Origin: Myxococcales bacterium
GTDB lineage: Bacteria; Myxococcota_A; Polyangia; Polyangiales; Ga0077539
Direction: 5' to 3'
NCBI GenBank assembly: GCA_030652255.1
Contig: JAUSAZ010000101.1
Coordinates: forward strand, 1 to 35,926
DNA: 35,926 nucleotides
Under the pieces are notes generated by a model. It searched no databases and was not told the DNA's origin. It worked only from the letters and a program-made list of their open reading frames with translations. The first letter of the stretch is position 1. Every line of letters starts with the position of its first letter. Below are positions 8,156 through 14,942 of this stretch, piece after piece. The position numbers and the translations under genes were made by a program.

Positions 8156-9232
8156 ATGCGGGTGCTGGCGAGCGATCTGACCTTGAGCGCGGAGACCCTG
8201 AAGAGCCGGTCGGTGACGACCTCCGCGCGCATCGAGACGTGGCGCACGCCGCCCCCGGCGAGGCCGTCCAACGGGGACGTCGTGGCGCTCTCCGACGCCG
8301 CGCGCTCGGCCGCCGACGAGGCCGCGGAGGAGGCCGCCGCCGCCGACGAGGAGCGCGACCCCCTCGCGGGCGAACCCCGGCTGCAGCTGCTCCGCACCCT
8401 CATCGAGGCCGTCACCGGCCGCAAGGTGCGCCTGCTCGACCCGCGCGACCTGGAGCGCCCCGCCGACTCCGCCGAGGCGCCTGCCTCCGCGGGCCCGGTC
8501 GCCCCGCAGCGAGCGCCCGAGGCGCCTCGCCGACTGGGGTGGGGCTTCGAGGCGGACATCGAGACCGTCGACGCGCGGCGCGAGCGCTCGGACTTCAGCG
8601 CCAGCGGCACCGTGCGTACGAAGGACGGCCGCACGCTCACCGTCGAGGCGAAGCTGGTGCTCACCCGCGACCGGGTCGACGTGCGCACGGTGCGCATCGA
8701 GGGCGGCGACAAGCGGCTCAAGGACCCGCTGGTGCTCGACCTCGGCGCGGTGTCGTCCGAGCTGCCGGAGGGCACCTTCGACTTCGACCTCGACGCCGAC
8801 GGCACCGCCGAGCGGGTGCAGCGCATCGGCGGCGGCAGCGCCTTCCTCGTCGACGACGCCGACGGAGACGGGCGCGCCACGGACGGCGCCGAGCTCTTCG
8901 GCGCGCGCAGCGGCGACGGCTTCGCCGAGCTCGCGGCCCTCGACGGCGACGGCAACGGCTGGATCGACGAGGGCGACGCGGCCTGGCAGCGCCTCCGGGT
9001 GTGGACGCCCGACGCGCGCGGCGGCGCCCTCCGGACGCTCACCGAGGCCGGGGTGGGCGCGCTCTCGGTCGCCAACGTGGCCAGCGCCTTCGACCTGCGC
9101 GACGGGCGCGACACGCTCCAGGGGCGGGTGCGCTCGACGGGCGTCTACCTCACCGAGGGGGGCTCGCTGCGCACCATGCGCCAGCTCGACCTGGCCACCG
9201 GGCCGGCGACGCCCTCAGGCGACGACGTCTAG
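8156..9232 (+). CDS. Protein with Asp-rich EF-hand-like calcium-binding loops
   Basis: 358 residues, start ATG 8156 with GGAGG at 8145-8149; an adjacent in-frame GTG at 8153 is an alternative. The N-terminal 120 residues are Ala/Glu/Pro-rich and look disordered. From about 195 on, the protein follows a pattern common in large VCBS/hemolysin-type surface proteins: a FDFDLDADGTAE stretch, then DDADGDGRATDGAELFG (233-249), then LDGDGNGWIDEGD (262-274) followed by W..LRVW. The D.D.DG loops resemble EF-hand calcium sites. There is no signal peptide, so any export would need another route. The function is unknown. It ends tail-to-tail with the following minus-strand gene, overlapping by 18 bases. 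Confidence 0.75.
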   Translation: MRVLASDLTLSAETLKSRSVTTSARIETWRTPPPARPSNGDVVALSDAARSAADEAAEEAAAADEERDPLAGEPRLQLLRTLIEAVTGRKVRLLDPRDLERPADSAEAPASAGPVAPQRAPEAPRRLGWGFEADIETVDARRERSDFSASGTVRTKDGRTLTVEAKLVLTRDRVDVRTVRIEGGDKRLKDPLVLDLGAVSSELPEGTFDFDLDADGTAERVQRIGGGSAFLVDDADGDGRATDGAELFGARSGDGFAELAALDGDGNGWIDEGDAAWQRLRVWTPDARGGALRTLTEAGVGALSVANVASAFDLRDGRDTLQGRVRSTGVYLTEGGSLRTMRQLDLATGPATPSGDDV

Positions 9233-9907
9233 CGAGCGGCCCTCGGGCTTCGCCTCGCCGCTGCGCGACATCGCCTCGTAGGCCCCGGTGCGCCGGTCGC
9301 CCTTGCTCGACGTGCTCTCCCGGGCGTTGATCTCCTGTAGCGCCTGCGCCTCCATGCTGGCGGCCGCGGCGGCGATCGCGCGGTCGGGCCCCGAGGGCTC
9401 CGCCGGGGCGAGGGCCGCGGAGCGCACGGTGCGCGCGCGCTGGAGCGTCTCTTCGGGCGTACGCCCCGGCCCGACGGTGATGGGCACCTCGCCGCCGATG
9501 GCGTAGAGCTGCCCGTCGGGCCCGCGCTGGTAGGTGTACGTCGCGCCGCCCGCGAGGCCCCCGGCGGCCATCTGGTGCGCGCGCTCGTGGGCCCGCACGT
9601 CGGCGTCGCGCTTGCGGAGCGCGGCGATCTGGGCCTGTTCTTCGGGGCTCTGCGCGTTGCCCGGCCGCCTGGCTTCGGGGCTCTGCGCGTTGCCCGGCTG
9701 CTTGACTTCGGGCCGGGCGCCCGCGGTCTCCTTCGGGCCGGTGACGGGCCGCTTCTCCCGGCCGGGCTCGAGCGTGACGCCGTCGGCGCGGGTGACCTTC
9801 TGGGCCTTCTCGGCCATCGCGGCGGTGGCGGCGCCCGACGCCACCGGAGGGACGCAGGCCGCGCAGCTGCGACAAGAGTGCACCCGGATGCCCACCGCGC
9901 TGATCAT
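9215..9907 (-). CDS. SprA-family putative metalloprotease
   Basis: 230 residues from ATG 9907; an internal ATG at 9817 would remove a Cys-containing N-terminus (SCRSCAAC) and give 200 residues. The core matches the SprA-related family (also annotated as CJM1_0395-type putative metalloprotease): LRKRDADVRAHERAH (97-111) contains an HExxH-like HERAH zinc motif, followed by AGGATYTYQRGPDGQLYAIGGEVPI, then PEET..RA..VR.AALAPAEPS..D. Zinc-peptidase activity is predicted for this family but, to my knowledge, not well established. An 11-residue unit (PGNAQSPE...) is duplicated in tandem at about 71-90. The two Cys pairs near the N-terminus could bind metal if the longer start is used. Confidence 0.8.
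   Translation of the reverse strand: MISAVGIRVHSCRSCAACVPPVASGAATAAMAEKAQKVTRADGVTLEPGREKRPVTGPKETAGARPEVKQPGNAQSPEARRPGNAQSPEEQAQIAALRKRDADVRAHERAHQMAAGGLAGGATYTYQRGPDGQLYAIGGEVPITVGPGRTPEETLQRARTVRSAALAPAEPSGPDRAIAAAAASMEAQALQEINARESTSSKGDRRTGAYEAMSRSGEAKPEGRSLDVVA
9641..9706. repeat. 33-base tandem duplication inside the SprA-family gene
   Basis: Two near-identical 33-base copies, 9641-9673 and 9674-9706, each beginning TTCGGGGCTCTGCGCGTTGC. The duplication is in frame and adds 11 residues to the Pro/Gln-rich linker before the HERAH motif. Confidence 0.75.
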
Positions 9908-9921
9908 CCCAAACAGGATTA

Positions 9922-9938
9922 CACCATTTCGTATGGTG
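9922..9938 (-). promoter_or_regulatory. Perfect dyad just upstream of the SprA-family gene
   Basis: CACCAT (9922-9927) and ATGGTG (9933-9938) are perfect 6-base arms around a 5-base spacer, within a notably AT-rich patch of about 40 bases. It lies 14-31 bases before the start codon of the minus-strand gene. A TGTAAT hexamer next to it could be a -10 element. It could be an operator or a leader hairpin; no family can be named. Confidence 0.3.
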
Positions 9939-9964
9939 CAGGGAGCCGCCGCCGCGGATCCAGC

Positions 9965-11413
9965 TCAGCCGGGCCGCGCCTTGAGGGCCGTCTTCATCAC
10001 CTTGCCCAGGGCGTTGCGCGGCAGGGCGTCGACCAGCACCAGCTCGCGCGGGCGCTTCACCTCCGCCAGCTTCACGTGCGCCTGCAGCTCGGCCAGCGTG
10101 AGGGTCGCGCCCTCGCGCAGGGCCACCACGGCGCACACCCGCTCGCCCCACTCGGCGTCGGCGACGCCGACCACCGCCACCTCGCGCACCGCGGGGTGCC
10201 CTTCGATCTGCTCCTCGATCTCGCGCGTCGAGAGCTTGTACCCGCCGACCTTCAGGATGTCCTGGCTGGCGCGCCCGACCACCCGCACGCACCCGTCGTC
10301 GTCGAGGGCCACCACGTCGCCGGTGCGAAACCACCGCTGCCCCTCGGCGTCGGTCACGAAGGCCTCGGCGTCGGCGTCGGGGCGGTTCCAGTAGGCCTTC
10401 ATGGTGCCCGCGGAGCTCACCCACAGCTCGTCGTCCACCACCCGGATCGCCGTCCCCGGCACCGGCCACCCGACCGCCCCCGCGCGCCGCTCGCCCTCCA
10501 GCGGGTTGCTCAGGGTGATCAGCGTCTCGCTCATGCCGTAGCGCTCCAGGATGGTGACCCCGGTGCGCGCCTCGAAGGCCCGCAGCTGCTCCGCCGGGAG
10601 CGCCGCCGAGCCGCAGGTCACCAGCCGCAGGGCGCCGAGCGCCGCCGCCCCCTCGTCGTCGAGCGCCCCGAGCAGCCGATGTATCATCGTCGGCACGCTC
10701 ATGAACACCGTCGCCCCGCGGCGCGCGCCCTCGACCACGGCGTCCGGCGAGAAGCGCGGGAGCAGCCGGGTGCCCGCGCCCCGCGAGAGCGCCCCCAGCA
10801 GGCACACGCAGAGCCCGTGCACATGGAACAACGGCAGCGCGTTGATCACCACGTCCGCGTCGGTGACGCCCCAGTGGTCCATGAGCGCAGCGATGCCCGC
10901 GGCGAGGCTGCCGACGGTGTGCGCGCAGCCCTTCGATCGCCCGGTGGTGCCCGATGTGTAGATGAGCATCGCGAGGTCGTCGCCGTGCAGGGCGGCGTCG
11001 GCGGCGTCGGCGGTGGCCGCGCCCTCGTCCACCAGCGCCCGCGCGCCGACCAGCGCAGGCCCGCTCCCGAGCGCGTGCAGGGCCGCGCAGGCCTCGTCCT
11101 CGATGACCAGCGCCGCGCCGCTGTCGGCGAGCACGTGCGCGAGCTCGGCGCCCTGGTAGCCGGGGTTCACCGGCACCACCACCACGCCGCGGCGCAGGCA
11201 GCCCAGCAGGCACACCACGCCGTCGAGCGACGAGCGCAGCACCAGGGCCGCGCGGTCGCCCTTCCCGAGGCCCCGGTGCGCGAGCGCGGCGGCCACCCCG
11301 GCGCTGCGGTCGTCGAGCTCGGCGAAGCTGAGCGTGAGCCCGTCGACGACGAGCGCGGGGCGAGGCCCGCGGGCGTGGACGGCGCGGAGCAGCGGGTTCG
11401 ATCCGTCGTGCAT
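9965..11413 (-). CDS. Acyl-CoA synthetase (ANL superfamily, MatB-like)
   Basis: 482 residues. The adenylate-forming enzyme motifs are all present: the P-loop-like YTSGTTGRSKG (152-162), a GMSE motif (YGMSETL), the TGD motif (WFRTGDVV), the hinge region GRASQDILKVGGYKLS and a C-terminal catalytic Lys in LPRNALGKV (Lys471). The length and the KVGGYK..TREIEE..EGHPAV..VAVVG pattern are closest to malonyl-CoA/short acyl-CoA synthetases of the MatB type. The reaction is carboxylate + ATP + CoA to acyl-CoA via acyl-AMP; the substrate cannot be read from sequence alone. Start ATG 11413 begins MHDGSNPLLRAV, typical of this group. It lies 44 bases downstream of the helicase gene on the same strand and may be co-transcribed with it. 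Confidence 0.88.
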   Translation of the reverse strand: MHDGSNPLLRAVHARGPRPALVVDGLTLSFAELDDRSAGVAAALAHRGLGKGDRAALVLRSSLDGVVCLLGCLRRGVVVVPVNPGYQGAELAHVLADSGAALVIEDEACAALHALGSGPALVGARALVDEGAATADAADAALHGDDLAMLIYTSGTTGRSKGCAHTVGSLAAGIAALMDHWGVTDADVVINALPLFHVHGLCVCLLGALSRGAGTRLLPRFSPDAVVEGARRGATVFMSVPTMIHRLLGALDDEGAAALGALRLVTCGSAALPAEQLRAFEARTGVTILERYGMSETLITLSNPLEGERRAGAVGWPVPGTAIRVVDDELWVSSAGTMKAYWNRPDADAEAFVTDAEGQRWFRTGDVVALDDDGCVRVVGRASQDILKVGGYKLSTREIEEQIEGHPAVREVAVVGVADAEWGERVCAVVALREGATLTLAELQAHVKLAEVKRPRELVLVDALPRNALGKVMKTALKARPG

Positions 11414-11457
11414 GGGCGGCGATGGTCGCCGATGGGGCGCCGCGCGGTCTAGCGGGC

Positions 11458-14409
11458 TCAGCCGCGCGCGGCGAGCTCGATCAGCGGCCCGAGCAGCGGC
11501 TCCCGCGCGGCGCGCTCGGCGTCGATGAACACCACGAGGTGGTCCTGCGCGCGGCTCGCCGCGACGTGCAGGAGGTGCGGTCGCCCGGCCAGCCAGCGCA
11601 GGTGCTTCGGCTCCGTCGCCGCCACCGAGAACACCACCACCCGCCGCTCCCCCCCTTGGAGCTTGTGCACCGTGCGCACCAGCACCCCGTCGGCGCGCAC
11701 GAGCCCGAGGCGCAGCAGCTCCCGCTCGATGCGCGCGCTCTGCCCCACGAAGGGCGTGAGCACCGCCACGTCGCGCGCCGCGACCCCGTCGGCCACCAGC
11801 CCCGCCACCAGCGCCACCACCCGGGCGCACTCCGCCTCGTTGACGATCCCCTCCGGGGCGCGCTCGCCGCGGCCGCGCACGTCCACCACGCGCACCGGCC
11901 GGGACAGCCGCCGCGACACCCCCGCGAGCGAGCGCGGGGCAGTGCGCACGTCGAGCGCGTGGCCGCTCCACCGCGACGCCAGCGCCACGATCTCGGGCTG
12001 CGAGCGGAAGTGCTCCACCAGCGAGCGGGGCGACGCCGCGCGCGCCTCGGCCACGGCCTGCGCCGACGTGGTGGCCGACGCGCCCATGCGGAAGGGCCCC
12101 GTCGCGGCGGCGTCGAGCCCGCGGGCGAGGCGGTCGTCGAGGCGGTCGTCGAGGGTGTACACGGGCGGGAGCTGCGCCACGTCGCCGGTCACCAGCGCCC
12201 GCCGCGCGCGGGCGAGCGCGGCCACCGTGTACACGGGCGCGCACTGGCCCGCCTCGTCGACCACCAGCCGGTCGATCACCCCCGGCTCCAGCGCGAAGGA
12301 CCCGCGCAGCGACAGCAGCGTGCAGCCCGCCACCGGGAAGAGCCCCGCCACCGAGGACAGCAGCGCCGCGAGCCCGCGCCCGCGCGCCGGGGAGCGCTCG
12401 CCGGTGATCACCGCGAGGGCCTCCTCCAGCCGCGGCGCGAGGGCGGCACGGTGCGCCCGCGCCCAGGCGTCGCGCACCGCCAGCGCCGCCTCGACGAGCG
12501 ATGGATCGGGCGGCGGAGGCTCCGGCGCCTCGGCGCTCTCGGCGCGCTCCAGGGCCGCGAGCTCGGCGCCGACGCGGTCGTACTCGCGCTCCCAGGCGGG
12601 CCGCCGCGCCGCCTGCTCGATGGCTTCGAGCAGGGCGAGCGTGCGCTCCATCGCGGCGTGTTGGTGGGCCAGCGCCGCGACGATGTCCTCGCCCTCGGCG
12701 AGGTCGCCGAAGGGCACCGGGAGCCCGAGGTGCTCCAGCAGGGGGCGGATCACCTTGCCCCGCTGCACGTTGGCCTTGCGCCACTTGTCGCGGGCCTTCG
12801 AGGGCGACGCGCCGGCGCCCGCGAGGTGCGTCGGCGCCACCAGCGTCGCCGCGCGGGCGTGCGCGCGCAGCGACTCGCAGACGTCGTGCACCCGCGCGGC
12901 GGACACCTCCTCGAAGACCTCGTCGGGCAGCTCGGGCACCGGGACCGCGAGCAGCGACCGCAGCGCCTCGTCGCGCGCCCGCAGCCGCTCGATCTCGCGC
13001 CGCCGCCCCTTCGCCTCGTCGCGCCGGGACGCCGCCGCGCGCTGGTACTTCCGGATGCTGCGCGCCCCCGCCTCGAAGGCCGCGCGGGCCTCCGGCAGGG
13101 TGGCTTCGTCGTCGGCGCGGAGCGCGTCGAGGGCGGCGCGCAGGGCCGGGGCGGCGAGCTCCGCGAGGGCGCGGCGGTTGCCCAGGCGCAGGCCCACCGG
13201 GAGCGCGTGCGAGGCCACGAAGGGCGCGAGGGCGTTGTCGACCGCGGCGTTGTTGGTGCTGGTCACCACCAGGGACCACGGGGTCTCCGCGGGCGGGGGC
13301 TTCACCCAGGTCTGGTCGAGCGCGCGGTCGACGATGGCCTGCGCGGCCAGGTGGTGGATGAGGGTGGTCTTGCCGCAGCCGGGCGGCCCGCAGAGGGCGA
13401 CGAGGTCGCTCGATCCCTCCAGGGCCCTGGCCGCCGCGAGCTGCGAGCCCGTCGGCGGCGACGCGCCGTGGGTCCAGAGCGGCGCCTCGCGCCCCGGCCC
13501 GGGCGTCGCCCCGAGAAGCACCGCCAGCGGGCCCGTGCGCGGCGCCGGCTCCCCGAGCAGCGCTCCCAGCTCCGAGCGCAGCCCGCTCGTGGGGTCGCCC
13601 CGCGGCAGCAGCATCGCCAGCGCGTGGGGGTGCGCCTGGAGCGAGAGCCGCGACGAGGCCCGGGCGCGCACCGCGTCGACGAGCGCCCGCACGTCGTCGG
13701 CGGTGGGCGGCGCCGCGTCGGGGGACGCGTCGTCGTCGTCGGGTTCGCCGTCGGGCCCGGGGGCGAGGGCGCGCACCGCCGCGCGCACGAGGGCGCCGAC
13801 GCCCGCGCGGCCCGCGTGGGCGAGCGCGGCGAGCGCGGGGCCGTCGACGTCGAGGAGCTGCCGCCAGAGCCCGGCGTGCAGCTCGAAGGGGGGCTCGTCG
13901 TCCTCGGCCTCGGGGGCGCGCAGCACGAGGGCCGTGGGGGGCGCGACCTCGGCCCCGACGCGGGCGCCCGGCGGCAGCGACCACGGGCCGTCGCCGAGAC
14001 GCCAGGTCGCGCGCGCGCCGCTCCAGAAGAGCAGCGGGGCGGTGCGCCGCTGGCCCGCCTGGACGAAGGACACCAGCGGGAAGCCCACCACGAGGTCGTC
14101 GTCGTCGCCGGCCGCGACGGCGGCGGCGTGGGCCTCGAAGAAGGCCGCCGCGCGGGCGGGCACGGGCGCCAGGGTGAGCGCGTCGGCGTCGCGCAGCACG
14201 AAGGCCGCGGCGTCGTCGGGGGCGCCGGAGAAGAGCCGGAGGGAGAGGGCCGCGCCGTCGCGCTGGGGCGGGCGCAGCAGCGGGTGCGGGGCAAACAGCA
14301 GGGCGTCGGTGCGCGCGGGGGCGAGCACGCTGGCCTCGGCGCGGGAGGTCTCCTCCAGGGCGCGGAGGCCGTAGCGCAGGGCGTCCATGGGGGTGCGGGG
14401 GGAGGGCAT
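11458..14409 (-). CDS. SF1 helicase-like ATPase (DNA2/NAM7 type)
   Basis: 983 residues. Superfamily-1 helicase motifs appear in order: Walker A GPPGCGKT at 341-348, a Q-motif-like PTGSQLAAARAL just before it, motif Ia (VTSTNNAAVDNAL), Walker B/DEAGQ at 718-722, motif III (VTGDVAQLPPV) and motif VI-like RPHLLHVAASRAQDHLVVFID near the C-terminus. A GERRVVVFSV segment precedes motif VI, as in UPF1/DNA2 relatives. About 250 charged, helical residues separate the first and second RecA-like halves. The first 330 residues have no domain I recognise, and no nuclease motif is visible. ATP-dependent translocation on DNA or RNA is expected. The start could also be ATG 14388. The pairing with an acyl-CoA synthetase 44 bases downstream does not suggest a pathway. 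Confidence 0.82.
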   Translation of the reverse strand: MPSPRTPMDALRYGLRALEETSRAEASVLAPARTDALLFAPHPLLRPPQRDGAALSLRLFSGAPDDAAAFVLRDADALTLAPVPARAAAFFEAHAAAVAAGDDDDLVVGFPLVSFVQAGQRRTAPLLFWSGARATWRLGDGPWSLPPGARVGAEVAPPTALVLRAPEAEDDEPPFELHAGLWRQLLDVDGPALAALAHAGRAGVGALVRAAVRALAPGPDGEPDDDDASPDAAPPTADDVRALVDAVRARASSRLSLQAHPHALAMLLPRGDPTSGLRSELGALLGEPAPRTGPLAVLLGATPGPGREAPLWTHGASPPTGSQLAAARALEGSSDLVALCGPPGCGKTTLIHHLAAQAIVDRALDQTWVKPPPAETPWSLVVTSTNNAAVDNALAPFVASHALPVGLRLGNRRALAELAAPALRAALDALRADDEATLPEARAAFEAGARSIRKYQRAAASRRDEAKGRRREIERLRARDEALRSLLAVPVPELPDEVFEEVSAARVHDVCESLRAHARAATLVAPTHLAGAGASPSKARDKWRKANVQRGKVIRPLLEHLGLPVPFGDLAEGEDIVAALAHQHAAMERTLALLEAIEQAARRPAWEREYDRVGAELAALERAESAEAPEPPPPDPSLVEAALAVRDAWARAHRAALAPRLEEALAVITGERSPARGRGLAALLSSVAGLFPVAGCTLLSLRGSFALEPGVIDRLVVDEAGQCAPVYTVAALARARRALVTGDVAQLPPVYTLDDRLDDRLARGLDAAATGPFRMGASATTSAQAVAEARAASPRSLVEHFRSQPEIVALASRWSGHALDVRTAPRSLAGVSRRLSRPVRVVDVRGRGERAPEGIVNEAECARVVALVAGLVADGVAARDVAVLTPFVGQSARIERELLRLGLVRADGVLVRTVHKLQGGERRVVVFSVAATEPKHLRWLAGRPHLLHVAASRAQDHLVVFIDAERAAREPLLGPLIELAARG

Positions 14410-14476
14410 CGGGGCGGCGGAGGAGAACAGGAAAGGGGCGTCGGGGCCTACGCCCGCGGGCGCGCCAGGGCGGCGG

Positions 14477-14926
14477 TCACGGGCCCCTGCGCAACGGCGG
14501 CGCGGGCTCGTTGAGGGTCAGCCAGAACATCCCGAGCGTGGTGGCCGCCCGGGCGAACTCGGCGTAGTCGACCGGCTTGCGCACGTAGGCGTTGGCCCCG
14601 AGGCGGTAGCCCCGCAGGCGGTCTTCCTCCTCGTGCGACGCCGTGAGGATGACCACGGGGAGCAGGCGGGTGCGCTCGTCTTCGCGGAGCCGCCGGAGCA
14701 CCTCCAGGCCGTCGATGCGCGGGAGGTGCAGGTCGAGCAGCACCACCGCGGGGAGATCGGAGGTGTCGCGCGCCGCGTAGGGCCCCGTGCCGAAGAGGTA
14801 GTCGAGGGCCTCGGCGCCGTCGCGCACCACCGTGATCTCATTGTCCACGCCCGACCTCCGGAAGGCCCGGAGGGTGAGCTTCTCGTCCGTGGCGTTGTCC
14901 TCGACCAGCAGGATCGTCTTGTTCAT
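14477..14926 (-). CDS. Single-domain response regulator (Rcp1-like)
   Basis: 149 residues, one CheY-like receiver domain and no output domain. The acidic pocket is Glu9/Asp10, the phospho-acceptor is Asp65 (VVLLDLHLPR), the switch Thr is Thr95 (VVILTAS) and the conserved Lys is Lys117 (YVRKPVD). The D.EITVVRDGAEALDYLFGTG and FWLTLNEP segments are typical of the Rcp1-type regulators that partner phytochrome-like kinases. Translation begins 16 bases after the stop of the histidine kinase, so the pair is almost certainly an operon and the kinase its phosphodonor. With no output domain, it must signal through protein contact or a phosphorelay. Confidence 0.92.
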   Translation of the reverse strand: MNKTILLVEDNATDEKLTLRAFRRSGVDNEITVVRDGAEALDYLFGTGPYAARDTSDLPAVVLLDLHLPRIDGLEVLRRLREDERTRLLPVVILTASHEEEDRLRGYRLGANAYVRKPVDYAEFARAATTLGMFWLTLNEPAPPLRRGP

Positions 14927-14942
14927 GGCACGGGTTGGTTGG

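Noticed and set aside
11422..14514. Plus-strand open frames of about 1000 residues opposite the helicase gene
   Set aside because: Arg/Gly-rich shadow frames with no motif. The minus-strand frame has a full SF1 motif set.
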